Positions 1 to 10,458 of a DNA stretch of 64,000 nt are shown here, one piece after another (within the stretch, counting starts at the first letter, position 1; each line of letters starts with the position of its first letter). The stretch comes from Treponema sp. (GTDB lineage: Bacteria > Spirochaetota > Spirochaetia > Treponematales > Breznakiellaceae). Both the position numbers and the translations under genes were made by a program. The stretch covers positions 1 to 64,000 of the forward strand of contig JAIRKH010000083.1 in NCBI GenBank assembly GCA_031260245.1, given 5' to 3'. The notes beneath the pieces were generated by a model, which did no database searches, had not been told where the DNA came from, and saw only the letters and a list, made by a program, of their open reading frames with translations.

Positions 1-368
1 TTCTCCGCTATATAGTCCCGCGTCCGCAGAAAATCCGTTATCCCGCTGATTATCCGCGAATAGAAGCGTTCTCCCCACAGATGTCCTTTGCGTCCGTGCG
101 CCTTGTTCCACGCCTTCGCAAAATTACACTTTATCCATTGCATTATCTCCGATAAATTAGCGTCTTTTCCCGGCTTTATCAAGAAATGGATGTGATTCCC
201 CATGATACAGAAATCCCACAACTGGAAATGGAACTTCCGCTTGGCTTTCTTGACGAACGAGAGGAATAATAGCTTGAATTGTGGTTCAAGCAGACTCATG
301 TCGTCGTGGTCTATTTTCGACGTAACGTGATACGCCGCTCCGTAGATGAGTATTCGTAAAGGTCTCAT
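1..368 (-). CDS. REP-associated (RAYT/TnpA_REP-like, Y1 HUH) transposase, copy A, truncated by window start
   Basis: Reverse-strand translation [96 protein letters not shown]..; HUH motif (NHIHFLI). Not in the ORF track because it runs off the window edge; near-identical to three other copies. Confidence 0.92.
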   Translation of the reverse strand, partial: MRPLRILIYGAAYHVTSKIDHDDMSLLEPQFKLLFLSFVKKAKRKFHFQLWDFCIMGNHIHFLIKPGKDANLSEIMQWIKCNFAKAWNKAHGRKGHLWGERFYSRIISGITDFLRTRDYIAE

Positions 369-430
369 ACCTATAAATAAGGGTTTGCTATGAGAATTGC
401 TTGTGTTTGAATCTTTTTCTCACGAACACG

Positions 431-471
431 GTGTCAGACACTTGTTGCGACATTGCTTTGGTGTCAGACAC
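431..471. repeat. Doublet of palindrome GTGTCAGACAC (431-441, 461-471)
   Basis: Two perfect 11-mers with 30-bp start-to-start spacing at the 5' side of RAYT copy A. Confidence 0.9.
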
Positions 472-485
472 GAGCGAGTAAACAC

Positions 486-527
486 AGGAACGCCTACCGC
501 CTTTTCGAAAAGGCGGTAGGCGTTCCT
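486..527. terminator. Perfect 42-bp palindrome; likely terminator hairpin downstream of tpiA
   Basis: aggaacgcctaccgccttttcgaaaaggcggtaggcgttcct reads identically on both strands; followed on + by ttattatttctt. Confidence 0.7.
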
Positions 528-553
528 TATTATTTCTTATGGGTGGAACGCTC

Positions 554-1306
554 TTATGCGAATTTGGCTATTGGGAGGAAGGCATCCGCCTTGAGGCTCG
601 CGCCACCGACCAACGCGCCGTCTATGTTTTCTTTGGACATGAGTTGCGCTACGTTTTCCGGCTTCACGGAACCGCCGTATTGTATCACGATGTTTTCAGC
701 CGCGTCCGCGCCGTAGAGCCTGCTAACGACTTTGCGAATATACGCGTGAATCGCGTCCGCGTCGTCCGGCGTCGCGGTTTTGCCCGTGCCTATGGCCCAT
801 ACAGGCTCGTAGGCTATAACGACGTTAGCCAGAGCGTCTTTCGGAACGCCCGCGAGACCCCAGATAATCTGACTCTCGCACACGACTTCAGCTTGTCCAT
901 TCTCGCGTTCCTCAAGAGTCTCGCCTACGCAAAGGATGACTTCAAACCCGTGTTTTAAGGCGAGTTTGACCTTCTTGTTGACGAGCGCGTCGTCTTCCTT
1001 GTATGTGTGCCTGCGCTCGCTATGCCCCAAAATAATCGTCTGTACGCCCAAGTCTTTCAACATCAACACAGATACTTCGCCAGTATGCGCGCCTTGTTCT
1101 TCGGCCGCTACGTCCTGCGCTCCAAGCCTGACGTTCGTGCCTTTGACAACGGCGCCTACGGCTTCAAGCGCGGTGAACGACGGCGCTGCCAGATACTTAT
1201 GTTTGCCGTCCTTGAGTCCGTCGACCAACGCCTTGGCCAATTCAACGGCTTCGGAGCGCGTCTTGTGCATTTTCCAGTTGCCGGCGATGTAATATCGTCT
1301 GCTCAT
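554..1306 (-). CDS. tpiA: Triosephosphate isomerase
   Basis: RRYYIAGNWKMHKT...ILGHSERR...AYEPVWAIGTGKTA...QYGGSVKPEN...GALVGGASL. Confidence 0.97.
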   Translation of the reverse strand: MSRRYYIAGNWKMHKTRSEAVELAKALVDGLKDGKHKYLAAPSFTALEAVGAVVKGTNVRLGAQDVAAEEQGAHTGEVSVLMLKDLGVQTIILGHSERRHTYKEDDALVNKKVKLALKHGFEVILCVGETLEERENGQAEVVCESQIIWGLAGVPKDALANVVIAYEPVWAIGTGKTATPDDADAIHAYIRKVVSRLYGADAAENIVIQYGGSVKPENVAQLMSKENIDGALVGGASLKADAFLPIAKFA

Positions 1307-1318
1307 TTCTTCTTCTCC

Positions 1319-2587
1319 TTACCTGCATACCTCTATGCCGGGCAATTTCTTGCCTTCGAGCAATTCGAGAGACGCGCCACCGCCGGTGGATACATGGCTC
1401 ATCTTGGAAGCCAGCCCGAACTTGTTGACGGCCGCAACCGAGTCGCCGCCGCCTACCACTGTGATTGCGCCTTTGGCTGTGGCGTCCGCGACTAGTTTGG
1501 CGACTTCTTCCGTGCCTTTAGCGAAAGCGGGGAATTCAAACACGCCGACAGGACCGTTCCAAACAATGGTTTTCGCCGTTGCGAGAACTTCCTTGTATTT
1601 GGCGATTGTTCTGGGACCAACGTCCAAACCCATGAGGTTGTCCGGCAGGTCTAGTCCGTCGATAAGATTCGGCGCCGCCTCCGCGTCAAAGGTTTCAGCG
1701 CCCACTTGGTCAATCGGTAGGACGATTTCTACGTTTGCCGACTTCGCCGCATCGAGGATTTTCCGCGCAACGTCGAGTTGGTCGTCTTCTACAAGCGACT
1801 TGCCGACCTTACGCCCCTGCGCTTTGAGGAACGTGTAAGCCATTCCCCCGCCGACGATAAGCGCGGACGCGTTTTTCAGCAGGCTTTCCAGAACGGCGAT
1901 TTTAGAGCTGACTTTCGCGCCGCCGATGACCGCGACAAGGGGTTTCTGCGGACTGGTAACAATGGGTTCGAGGTAATCAACTTCTTTTTTCATCAAAAAG
2001 CCCGCAACGGACGCCGACGCAAACTTGGCGATGCTGGCGGTTGAGGCGTGGTCGCGGTGCGCGGTACCGAAGGCGTCGTTCACAAAAACGTCGCCGTAGG
2101 ATGCGAGTTCTTTGGCGAGCTTGTCGCGCTCCGCCGCGTCTTTGGACGTTTCTTCTTTGTGGAAACGAGTGTTCTCCAACATAATAACCGAGCCGTCCGA
2201 CTGTCCCTCAATAAAGGCTTTTTTACCGAAACACCCGTCTTCGCCTGCGAAAATTACGGGTTTACCGAGTTTTTTCGCTAAATATTCGGCGACTGGTTTC
2301 ATTCGATGCTTGCCCGCGATATATTTGTCGTGGTCAAAGGGTTTGCCGTCTTTTTCGGCTTTTTCCTTTGCCTTCTTTTCGTCTTTAGACGGGTCGCCGA
2401 GATGGGACGTTAAGGTCAGGGTTTTTGCGCCGTGTTCAAGCACGTAGTTAATAGTGGGGAGCGCGGCGACAATGCGGGTATCGTCTTGCACAACGCCGTC
2501 TTTCATGGGAACGTTGAAATCGACCCGCATGATAACTCTTTTGCCTTTCAAATCAATGGTTTCCACCGTTTTAATGTTTCCAGACAT
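1319..2587 (-). CDS. pgk: Phosphoglycerate kinase
   Basis: KRVIMRVDFNVPMKDG...TLTSHLGDP...VIGGAKVSSKI...WNGPVGVFEFPAFAKGT...GGGDSVAAV. Confidence 0.97.
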   Translation of the reverse strand: MSGNIKTVETIDLKGKRVIMRVDFNVPMKDGVVQDDTRIVAALPTINYVLEHGAKTLTLTSHLGDPSKDEKKAKEKAEKDGKPFDHDKYIAGKHRMKPVAEYLAKKLGKPVIFAGEDGCFGKKAFIEGQSDGSVIMLENTRFHKEETSKDAAERDKLAKELASYGDVFVNDAFGTAHRDHASTASIAKFASASVAGFLMKKEVDYLEPIVTSPQKPLVAVIGGAKVSSKIAVLESLLKNASALIVGGGMAYTFLKAQGRKVGKSLVEDDQLDVARKILDAAKSANVEIVLPIDQVGAETFDAEAAPNLIDGLDLPDNLMGLDVGPRTIAKYKEVLATAKTIVWNGPVGVFEFPAFAKGTEEVAKLVADATAKGAITVVGGGDSVAAVNKFGLASKMSHVSTGGGASLELLEGKKLPGIEVCR

Positions 2588-2680
2588 AATTCCTCCAAAA
2601 TTTAGCGAGGAATAGGGCTTATTGAAAAAAGATTGCCGTTAGACTCTTCAATCAACGCCCCTACTCTTCGCTTTTATTCC

Positions 2681-3778
<1,098 letters not shown>

Positions 3779-3945
3779 TTAGGATAAATCTAAAAGATAA
3801 AATAGTCAAGGGGGTAAACGCTACATCGTCGCGGTAAAAGCGTTTATTTCAAATTTAAAAAGACAGCGATTTTTCCATATCTTTTGCTTAAAAACGGCTT
3901 GACAAATTCTATTGGCTGTGGTAATATGACGGCGATTTATATTAA

Positions 3946-4018
3946 GGCGGTGTAGCTCAGTCGGCAGAGCAAACGGCTCATATCCGTTAGGTCATTGGTT
4001 CAAGCCCAATCGCCGCTA
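3946..4018 (+). tRNA. tRNA-Met (anticodon CAT; elongator-like)
   Basis: Cloverleaf: acceptor ggcggtg/cgccgct+A, D-arm gctcagtcggcagagc, anticodon stem aacgg-ctCATat-ccgtt, T-arm attggttcaagcccaat. Confidence 0.9.
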
Positions 4019-4041
4019 TTCCTTCAATAAAGGACCGTATC

Positions 4042-4806
4042 TTGGTTAAAAAAACTTTTCTCTTTCAAGGACAGACTTTATTCATACCTGACGATTCCTT
4101 TATGAAGGATACCTTTAAAGGCGAAGATTTTTCTGGGGAAGAATTTATTATTCCTCCGCTCGGAAGTATTTCATCTATCAGAACTATTGACGCGCCGGTG
4201 GATGTTTTGCCGCCGTGGCGAGAATTCCTTGTCGGGGTAAGAGCAGCGATTTTGCTTGTACAAGAAGAGGAGGCGAAAGCTGTTTCCCGCGCCTTTCATA
4301 TCGTTCAGTGGAGACGCGAGTCTGTTTTCTGCGGAAGATGCGGTCATAAAAACATTGATATAGAACAAGAGGTCGCTCGCGTATGTCCAAATTGCGGCAG
4401 AGTAGAATTTCCCCGTATTTGTCCGGCTGTTATTGCGCTTATTACCGACGGCAAGGATAGAATCCTCTTGGCGCATAATAGGAAATTTAAATCCGGAGTT
4501 TTCAGTCTGATAGCGGGTTTCTGCGAAGCCGGCGAAACTCTTGAGGAAACGGTTGAAAGGGAAGTGATGGAAGAAACCGGGGTGCGCGTCAGAGACGTCC
4601 GTTACGCGGGGTCGCAGGCGTGGCCCTTCCCCAATTCCCTCATGGTAGGATGGACAGCCTCTTACGCTGGCGGGAGCGTCCGTCCAGACGGTGTAGAAAT
4701 CGAAGAAGCGCGATGGTTCAATCGCGATCGCTTACCGAAACTACCCGCGGAAGGCTCGGTGGCGCGAAAATTCATAGACCAATGGCGGAACGGAGTATGC
4801 CTATGA
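4042..4806 (+). CDS. nudC: NADH pyrophosphatase (NudC-type Nudix hydrolase), TTG start
   Basis: Zinc ribbon CGRCGHKN..CPNCGRVEFPRICPAVI; Nudix box GFCEAGETLEETVEREVMEETGV; SQAWPFPNSLMVGW motif. Confidence 0.9.
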   Translation: MVKKTFLFQGQTLFIPDDSFMKDTFKGEDFSGEEFIIPPLGSISSIRTIDAPVDVLPPWREFLVGVRAAILLVQEEEAKAVSRAFHIVQWRRESVFCGRCGHKNIDIEQEVARVCPNCGRVEFPRICPAVIALITDGKDRILLAHNRKFKSGVFSLIAGFCEAGETLEETVEREVMEETGVRVRDVRYAGSQAWPFPNSLMVGWTASYAGGSVRPDGVEIEEARWFNRDRLPKLPAEGSVARKFIDQWRNGVCL

Positions 4807-5255
4807 AAAAAAATGTCATAAATAAACCTCTCAATTTTGAAGATACTCTATATATACTTAACGAGAGAATACAGATTCTTTATGATTTTCTGTCTCTCAA
4901 CCTGTCCGAAGACTTATTTCACGAAAAAAATATGGACGATATGGATTTCATCGATAAAATCCTTGATATTCTGCTCAAAAATCTCATGGAAGACGCATAT
5001 CTCTTGGACAGGGACGAACAATTGGATAATCTTTCCGAAACAGAATGGCAATTTTCTCAAGTCTTGACGAAATTTATGAGTACCAGTAACGACCTACATC
5101 ATTCTTCCCTATCCAGAGACAAGTTTTTCGCGTTAAGAGACCGGAGCGCAGCGCGCCGAAAAACAGCCGAGGATTCGCAGATAAAGATAGAAAAGATGAG
5201 CGACGTATCCGTTATCAGTGAAGATGAAATGAGTAAATTATTGAAGAGATTTTAA
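4803..5255 (+). CDS. Hypothetical protein (internal start of ORF 4620..5255)
   Basis: MKKNVINKPLNFEDTLYILNERIQ...; overlaps the nudC stop; no recognised domain. Confidence 0.7.
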   Translation: MKKNVINKPLNFEDTLYILNERIQILYDFLSLNLSEDLFHEKNMDDMDFIDKILDILLKNLMEDAYLLDRDEQLDNLSETEWQFSQVLTKFMSTSNDLHHSSLSRDKFFALRDRSAARRKTAEDSQIKIEKMSDVSVISEDEMSKLLKRF

Positions 5256-5286
5256 TGCGGAGTACCCGGCTAGGTAAGGTAAAAGT

Positions 5287-5820
5287 ATGAGAATCACCGG
5301 CGGAACTTTATGTCGGAGAAGGGTAGCGATGCCAGAAGGGGCGATCAGACCCGCGATGGACGTTATGAGAGAATCCATTTTCGCGAAACTTGGTGAATTA
5401 ACGGGGTTGTCTTTTCTTGATTTGTTTTCAGGTTCCGGCGTTATCGCGCTCGAAGCCGCGTCCCGTGGAGCTTGTCCCATTGAGGCTGTGGAAAAAGACC
5501 CGCTCAAACGGAAGACCCTCCTGCAAAACGCGGCGTTGTCCCCTGTTCGTATCGCCTGCCGATTCATGCCTGTGGAACTCTACATCCGCCGTTCCCAAAA
5601 GACCTTTGACCTGGTGTTCTGCGACCCGCCTTTTCCCTACAAATTTAAGTCGGAACTGGTCGGAAACATAGCCAAGTCCTCTCTTATGAAGACCGGGTCG
5701 CGGCTGTTGCTTCATCGCCCCCGCGAGGAAACGGCTGTTTTTGTAGAAATAGAAAACCTCGTTTTAGAGGAATCAAAGAGATACGGACGCTCAACGGTTG
5801 ATTTTTTTGTAAAGAAATAG
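5287..5820 (+). CDS. rsmD: 16S rRNA (guanine966-N2)-methyltransferase RsmD
   Basis: MRITGGTLCRRRV..IRPAMDVMRESIFAKL...FLDLFSGSGVIALEAASRGA...FDLVFCDPPF. Confidence 0.93.
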   Translation: MRITGGTLCRRRVAMPEGAIRPAMDVMRESIFAKLGELTGLSFLDLFSGSGVIALEAASRGACPIEAVEKDPLKRKTLLQNAALSPVRIACRFMPVELYIRRSQKTFDLVFCDPPFPYKFKSELVGNIAKSSLMKTGSRLLLHRPREETAVFVEIENLVLEESKRYGRSTVDFFVKK

Positions 5821-5888
5821 GCGGCGTTCTGAAAAGCGCAGACTTATCAGGCGAGACGCAAGCGTAACATTGGATACAGGCGGCGAAC

Positions 5889-7121
5889 ATGAATTTAAGA
5901 GAGCGATTGCAGGTCGTCAAAACCATCGCTAAGAAACAGGAACCGGCGCCTCGGCAAGTTTTTCCCCAATTTCCCCGCGATTGGACCGTCGTTGCGGACG
6001 GAGTACTGAAACGCGCCGAATACGTCAAGTTTGATAGACAAAATGCGGCGGATGTAGCGAGTCTGGCGATTCTTGCGCCGGATTTTCTGCCGTGTCTCAC
6101 GATAAAAGGGGCGCCGAGGTTTGAGCCTCTGGTGTTTTTTGACTTTGAGACGACTGGGCTTTCGGGCGGAGCTGGAACCATCGCTTTTCTTGCGGCTTTC
6201 GGGCGTTTTGAAAATACTATGAATACGCTTAAAATCACCCAATACCTGCTTTTGGATTATCCTGCTGAACGCGACTTTTTGGAAGCCGTTCTGCCCGAAT
6301 TCGGCGCGAGGACTTCCTCGCAATCCACGCCCGTTAAGGCTAATATCGTTACTTATAACGGCAAGTGCTTTGATTTTCAGATTTTACGAACTTGCTGTTT
6401 TATGAACCGCCTTGAACCGCCTATATTCAATGCGGTCGACCTACTTCACCCATGCAGACGCCTGTGGAAGCGGCTCCTACCCTCTTGCTCTCAGGCAAGC
6501 ATTGAGTCCGCGGTCCTTGGTTTGGACAGAATTGACGATATTTCAGGAAGCCTTGCGCCGGAAATCTGGTTTTCTTTCCTAAAGACAGGCGAAACGGACG
6601 ACCTCTTACGGATTTGCGCGCATAATCGGCGGGATATTTTCGGGCTGGCTTCCATTTTTACGGCTCTTGAAGACATCTCCCGCGACCCGCTTGGCGCGTT
6701 ATTTATTGACCGCGAAAGTACCGCCCTGCGGTGGCGGGAGACATTGCGCCGATACGCCGCTTTTTTTGAAGAAAATTGTGAGAAAACCGAGATAAACCGT
6801 TATTGGGAAACGAGCCGCCGGTTGTTGGAGGCGGCTAGGGATTGCCCACGGGCCGCCCTTGCGCTTGCCGTCGACTTATTCAAAGAAGGGCGGGAAGCGG
6901 AGGGCAGAAGGCTACTCGTCAGCCTCAGTAACGGAGACGCCCCTGTCTCCGTTAAGGCGCAGGCTTTACGCCGCCTCGCCTTTGACGCGGAAAAGCGGTT
7001 GCGGGACATAGACGCGGCGCTCACCTATCTTGACGCAGGCTTGGCGATGGAAACAAGCGCATCGGTACGCGGCTATTTTGAGCGCCGCAGAAACCGCTTG
7101 TTAGGCAAACGCGGGTTTTAA
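5889..7121 (+). CDS. Ribonuclease H-like (YprB-type) exonuclease domain protein
   Basis: FFDFETTGLSGGAGTIAFLAAFG..TYNGKCFDFQILRT..HNRRDIFGLASI exonuclease motifs. Confidence 0.8.
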   Translation: MNLRERLQVVKTIAKKQEPAPRQVFPQFPRDWTVVADGVLKRAEYVKFDRQNAADVASLAILAPDFLPCLTIKGAPRFEPLVFFDFETTGLSGGAGTIAFLAAFGRFENTMNTLKITQYLLLDYPAERDFLEAVLPEFGARTSSQSTPVKANIVTYNGKCFDFQILRTCCFMNRLEPPIFNAVDLLHPCRRLWKRLLPSCSQASIESAVLGLDRIDDISGSLAPEIWFSFLKTGETDDLLRICAHNRRDIFGLASIFTALEDISRDPLGALFIDRESTALRWRETLRRYAAFFEENCEKTEINRYWETSRRLLEAARDCPRAALALAVDLFKEGREAEGRRLLVSLSNGDAPVSVKAQALRRLAFDAEKRLRDIDAALTYLDAGLAMETSASVRGYFERRRNRLLGKRGF

Positions 7122-7176
7122 CTTTACCGCGCGCCGCATTCAACGCCCGCGAACCGCGTTACGTAAAAGCGGCGAA

Positions 7177-8835
7177 TTACGCGCCTAACGCCCTTTCCGC
7201 GGCCAATTTGTCGCCAAGCTCCCGTAGTTTATATTTCTTGATTTTGCCGCTGTCAGTAAGCGGGAAAGCGTCGACGAAAAACACGTATTTGGGGATTTTG
7301 AACCGACTGATTTTGCCTCGGCAAAAGTCTTGCACGTCTTCCTCTCCAATAGAAACGCCCGAATGGAGAATAATGAACGCGCCTACTTCTTCGCCGTATT
7401 TTTTACTGGCGATACCCACGACTTGAACGTCTTTTACGCCGCTCATGGTGTAGAGAAAGTCTTCAATTTCCTTGGGGTAGATGTTCTCGCCGCCGCGAAT
7501 AATCATGTCTTTGATACGCCCCGTTACTTTGAAATAGCCGTTTGCGTCCTTAACACCCATGTCCCCGGAATGAAGCCATCCCTGCTCGTCGATACACTTC
7601 GCCGTTTCTTCCGGCATCTTATAGTAGCCTTTCATGCTGTTGTAGCCGCGGCAACAGAATTCGCCAAACTCGCCCACGGCGCATTCCTCGCTGGTTTCTG
7701 GGTTGCGGATAGTTACTTCCACTCCAGGCAGCGCCTTGCCGACGGTTTCCACCTTCGCCTCAATGCCGTCATCGTATCGGGTTTGCGTCATCACCGGAGA
7801 GCTTTCCGTTAATCCGTAACAAATGGTAACGTCGCTCATATGCATCTCATTGATGACCTGGCGCATCGCTTCGATGGGGCAAGGCGAACCTGCCATGATG
7901 CCGGTGCGGAGGCTGGTCAAATCAAACATTTTGAACATCGGGTGGTTGAGTTCGGCGATGAACATGGTCGGCACCCCGTAGACCGCGGTACATCTTGCCT
8001 TTTGAATAGACGCGAGTACGAGCAATGGGTCAAAAGCCTCCACTAGAACCGCGGTCGCCTCATGCGTGAGAATGGCCATCATTCCAAGAACCAATCCGAA
8101 GCAGTGGAACAACGGCACTGGGAGGCACACAATGTCCTTATCGGTGAGGCGTTGGTTGTCGCCTATGCCGAGTCCGTTGTTCAAGATGTTGCGGTGCGTG
8201 AGCATAACGCCCTTGGGGAAGCCTGTGGTGCCTGACGTGTATTGCATATTCACCACGTCGTTACGGTCTATTCCCGCCTCAATCGCCTGCAATTCCGCGT
8301 TTTCAACGTGTTGTCCAAGGAGGAGCAATTCGGAAAAGCTATACATTCCCCGGTGCTTCTGTTGTCCGATATACACCACGCTTCGCAGAAAGGGGAATTT
8401 TTTCGCGTGGAGATTCCCGCGCTCGCACGTCTTTATTTCGGGCGCGAGTTCGTTTATCATCGCCACATAGTCGCCGTCGCGGAACCCGTCTATCAGGCAG
8501 AGGCAGGCTAGGTCCGATTGGGTCAACAGGTACTCTAGCTCATGGCTTTTATACGCCGTATTTATGGTAACCAGTACCATACCCGCGCGCGCGGCCGCGA
8601 AGAGTATCGTGTTCCAGTCTGGGACGTTGGTCGCCCAGACGCCGACGTGGTCTCCTTTCTTCAGACCTATGGCTAAAAACCCACGCGCCAGGGCGTCGAC
8701 TCTGCGGTCAAACTCCGTATAGGTCCACCGTAGGTCTCTGTCCGCGTAGACGATGAAGTCATGGTCGGGCTGTTTCCGCGCGTTTCGCCGCAGGAATTCG
8801 CTTAACGTTATTTCTATCATAATTTGACCCCTCAA
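7177..8835 (-). CDS. AMP-dependent acyl-CoA synthetase/ligase
   Basis: [18 protein letters not shown]...[11 protein letters not shown]...[43 protein letters not shown]...[13 protein letters not shown]. Confidence 0.93.
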   Translation of the reverse strand: MRGQIMIEITLSEFLRRNARKQPDHDFIVYADRDLRWTYTEFDRRVDALARGFLAIGLKKGDHVGVWATNVPDWNTILFAAARAGMVLVTINTAYKSHELEYLLTQSDLACLCLIDGFRDGDYVAMINELAPEIKTCERGNLHAKKFPFLRSVVYIGQQKHRGMYSFSELLLLGQHVENAELQAIEAGIDRNDVVNMQYTSGTTGFPKGVMLTHRNILNNGLGIGDNQRLTDKDIVCLPVPLFHCFGLVLGMMAILTHEATAVLVEAFDPLLVLASIQKARCTAVYGVPTMFIAELNHPMFKMFDLTSLRTGIMAGSPCPIEAMRQVINEMHMSDVTICYGLTESSPVMTQTRYDDGIEAKVETVGKALPGVEVTIRNPETSEECAVGEFGEFCCRGYNSMKGYYKMPEETAKCIDEQGWLHSGDMGVKDANGYFKVTGRIKDMIIRGGENIYPKEIEDFLYTMSGVKDVQVVGIASKKYGEEVGAFIILHSGVSIGEEDVQDFCRGKISRFKIPKYVFFVDAFPLTDSGKIKKYKLRELGDKLAAERALGA

Positions 8836-9413
8836 ACCGGCGTGTAGATTACCGCGAGGATACGCGCGGGGGCGCCGTTAGCGGCCAAGACGCGGTGCGG
8901 GACGATGGAGTCGTAGTAGATAGAGTCGCCCACGTTCAAAGTATAGGCGTCTACGCCGTATTCTATGGAAACCGCGCCGTTGAGCGCGTGGATGAATTCT
9001 TCGCCCTCGTGGGACGACTTGGATTGTTCCGCGTCTTCCGCGATGTCTACGATAAACGGTTCCATGCGCCTGCCGTTTTTGTGCGCCGCAAGCGCCTTAA
9101 ACGCGAGCCCTTTATGGTCTTTATCTTTTGTTTTTCCCTCATTGGGGAGTCCGGTTATGAAACGGGGGACTTCGTCGGCTTGACCCGCTCGGGTAATAAC
9201 CGGACCGAGTTCCTCGTGGTCGTCGAGAAGAGTTCCGAGCCGCACCCCCAGGGCGCGGGAAATCTTGAGCAGGGGCGCAAGATCCGGAATATGCCCGTTT
9301 TCCGTAATCCGTTTAATGAGTTCAGGACTCAATCCGCTTCGTTCCGCCAAATCTTCGATGCTGACGGAATGAATTTTACATAATTCGACGATGTGTTCGC
9401 CTAATGTGGCCAT
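8832..9413 (-). CDS. XRE-family regulator with C-terminal cupin domain
   Basis: N-terminal HTH ([22 protein letters not shown]) and cupin ([35 protein letters not shown]); overlaps the acyl-CoA synthetase start. Confidence 0.9.
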   Translation of the reverse strand: MATLGEHIVELCKIHSVSIEDLAERSGLSPELIKRITENGHIPDLAPLLKISRALGVRLGTLLDDHEELGPVITRAGQADEVPRFITGLPNEGKTKDKDHKGLAFKALAAHKNGRRMEPFIVDIAEDAEQSKSSHEGEEFIHALNGAVSIEYGVDAYTLNVGDSIYYDSIVPHRVLAANGAPARILAVIYTPV

Positions 9414-9511
9414 TTATACACCTCCATGATTTATTATAGCGAGACGCGAGGAGCGGAGTCAAGGGCGGACAAGCTTGTTTATGTTAGGGGGCGCAGAAGC
9501 CGTCTAACAGG

Positions 9512-10240
9512 CTACGCTTGCCTACATTGGAGGGCTTTCACAAGAGCTTGTATATCGACTCCTTGGTCAGTACCGTTTGGGACGAGTTCCTCAAGGGTAA
9601 TATCCAAGACGAAGGGGCGCCGCGCGACGTGTTCCAGGTAGTGGGCGTCCGAGGACGTGATAAGCGGATAACCGAGCGTATCGACGGACGGAGGCAAGCG
9701 GACGCATTCAAGGGCTGCCCAGGGACCCGGCGTTACTACTCCGAGCTGGCTCGTCATAGAAAAGGCGGCGCGGTCAACGTGCGCGGGAATCACAATACCG
9801 CCGAATTCCGCGACTTTGTTTCCGATATCTTCGACGCTTAGATTCAAGGGATTCACCAGATAATATTCCACTTCGCCTTCAATGTCGTCGTTTTCGTCTA
9901 CGAACACTTGATCCCCGGTTTTTTCCGGGTTATTGAGGAAGGGCGTCAAGATGCTATATGTGTATTCGCTGAAAGCGAGGCTGGCGTCGAGCTTGGTAAA
10001 CAGGCATAGCACATGTATTTCCTCAGACGTTGTGGCTTCCATACCGAAGAGAGGCGCGACGCCGAATCGGGAGCAGGCTTTGGCGAAAGCCGGGCAATTA
10101 AGGCTCGAGTTGTGGTCCGTGAGCGCGAGGACCTGGACGCCTTTTTGGGCGGCTCTTTCTACCAGAGCGCGCGGGCTTAATTCTAAGGACCCGCAGGGCG
10201 AGAGGCAGGAATGATTGTGAAAATCGGCTAAAAGCGACGT
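9512..10240 (-). CDS. PHP-domain phosphoesterase; N-terminus extended beyond the tracked ORF, apparent ACG start
   Basis: Tracked ORF starts at 10042, but the in-frame upstream sequence encodes (T/M)SLLADFHNHSCLSPCGSLELSPRALVERAAQKGVQVLALTDHNSSLNCPAFAKACSRFGVAPLFG-MEATTSEE, with PHP motifs HNH and TDHN. Confidence 0.8.
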   Translation of the reverse strand, partial: TSLLADFHNHSCLSPCGSLELSPRALVERAAQKGVQVLALTDHNSSLNCPAFAKACSRFGVAPLFGMEATTSEEIHVLCLFTKLDASLAFSEYTYSILTPFLNNPEKTGDQVFVDENDDIEGEVEYYLVNPLNLSVEDIGNKVAEFGGIVIPAHVDRAAFSMTSQLGVVTPGPWAALECVRLPPSVDTLGYPLITSSDAHYLEHVARRPFVLDITLEELVPNGTDQGVDIQALVKALQCRQA

Positions 10241-10327
10241 TTGTTTATCTCCTTTATGTAAAATATAGACCTAAAGCGGCGTAAAGTCAAATTCTTTTCT
10301 CGCCATAAAACGTTCTTAGTCTACACG

Positions 10328-10363
10328 GTGTCTGACACCCGTACGGTTCAAGATGTCTGACAC
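10328..10363. repeat. Palindrome GTGTCTGACAC (10328-10338) plus degenerate copy ATGTCTGACAC (10353-10363)
   Basis: Direct sequence match, intergenic upstream of the GH3 gene. Confidence 0.85.
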
Positions 10364-10458
10364 TATTTTTATTTCTTCATTTACTTTACTGAAAATCTAT
10401 GATATACTCTTCTCAATACGATTCGCCTCCTTTAGGAGGATGTAATTAAGGAGATACT

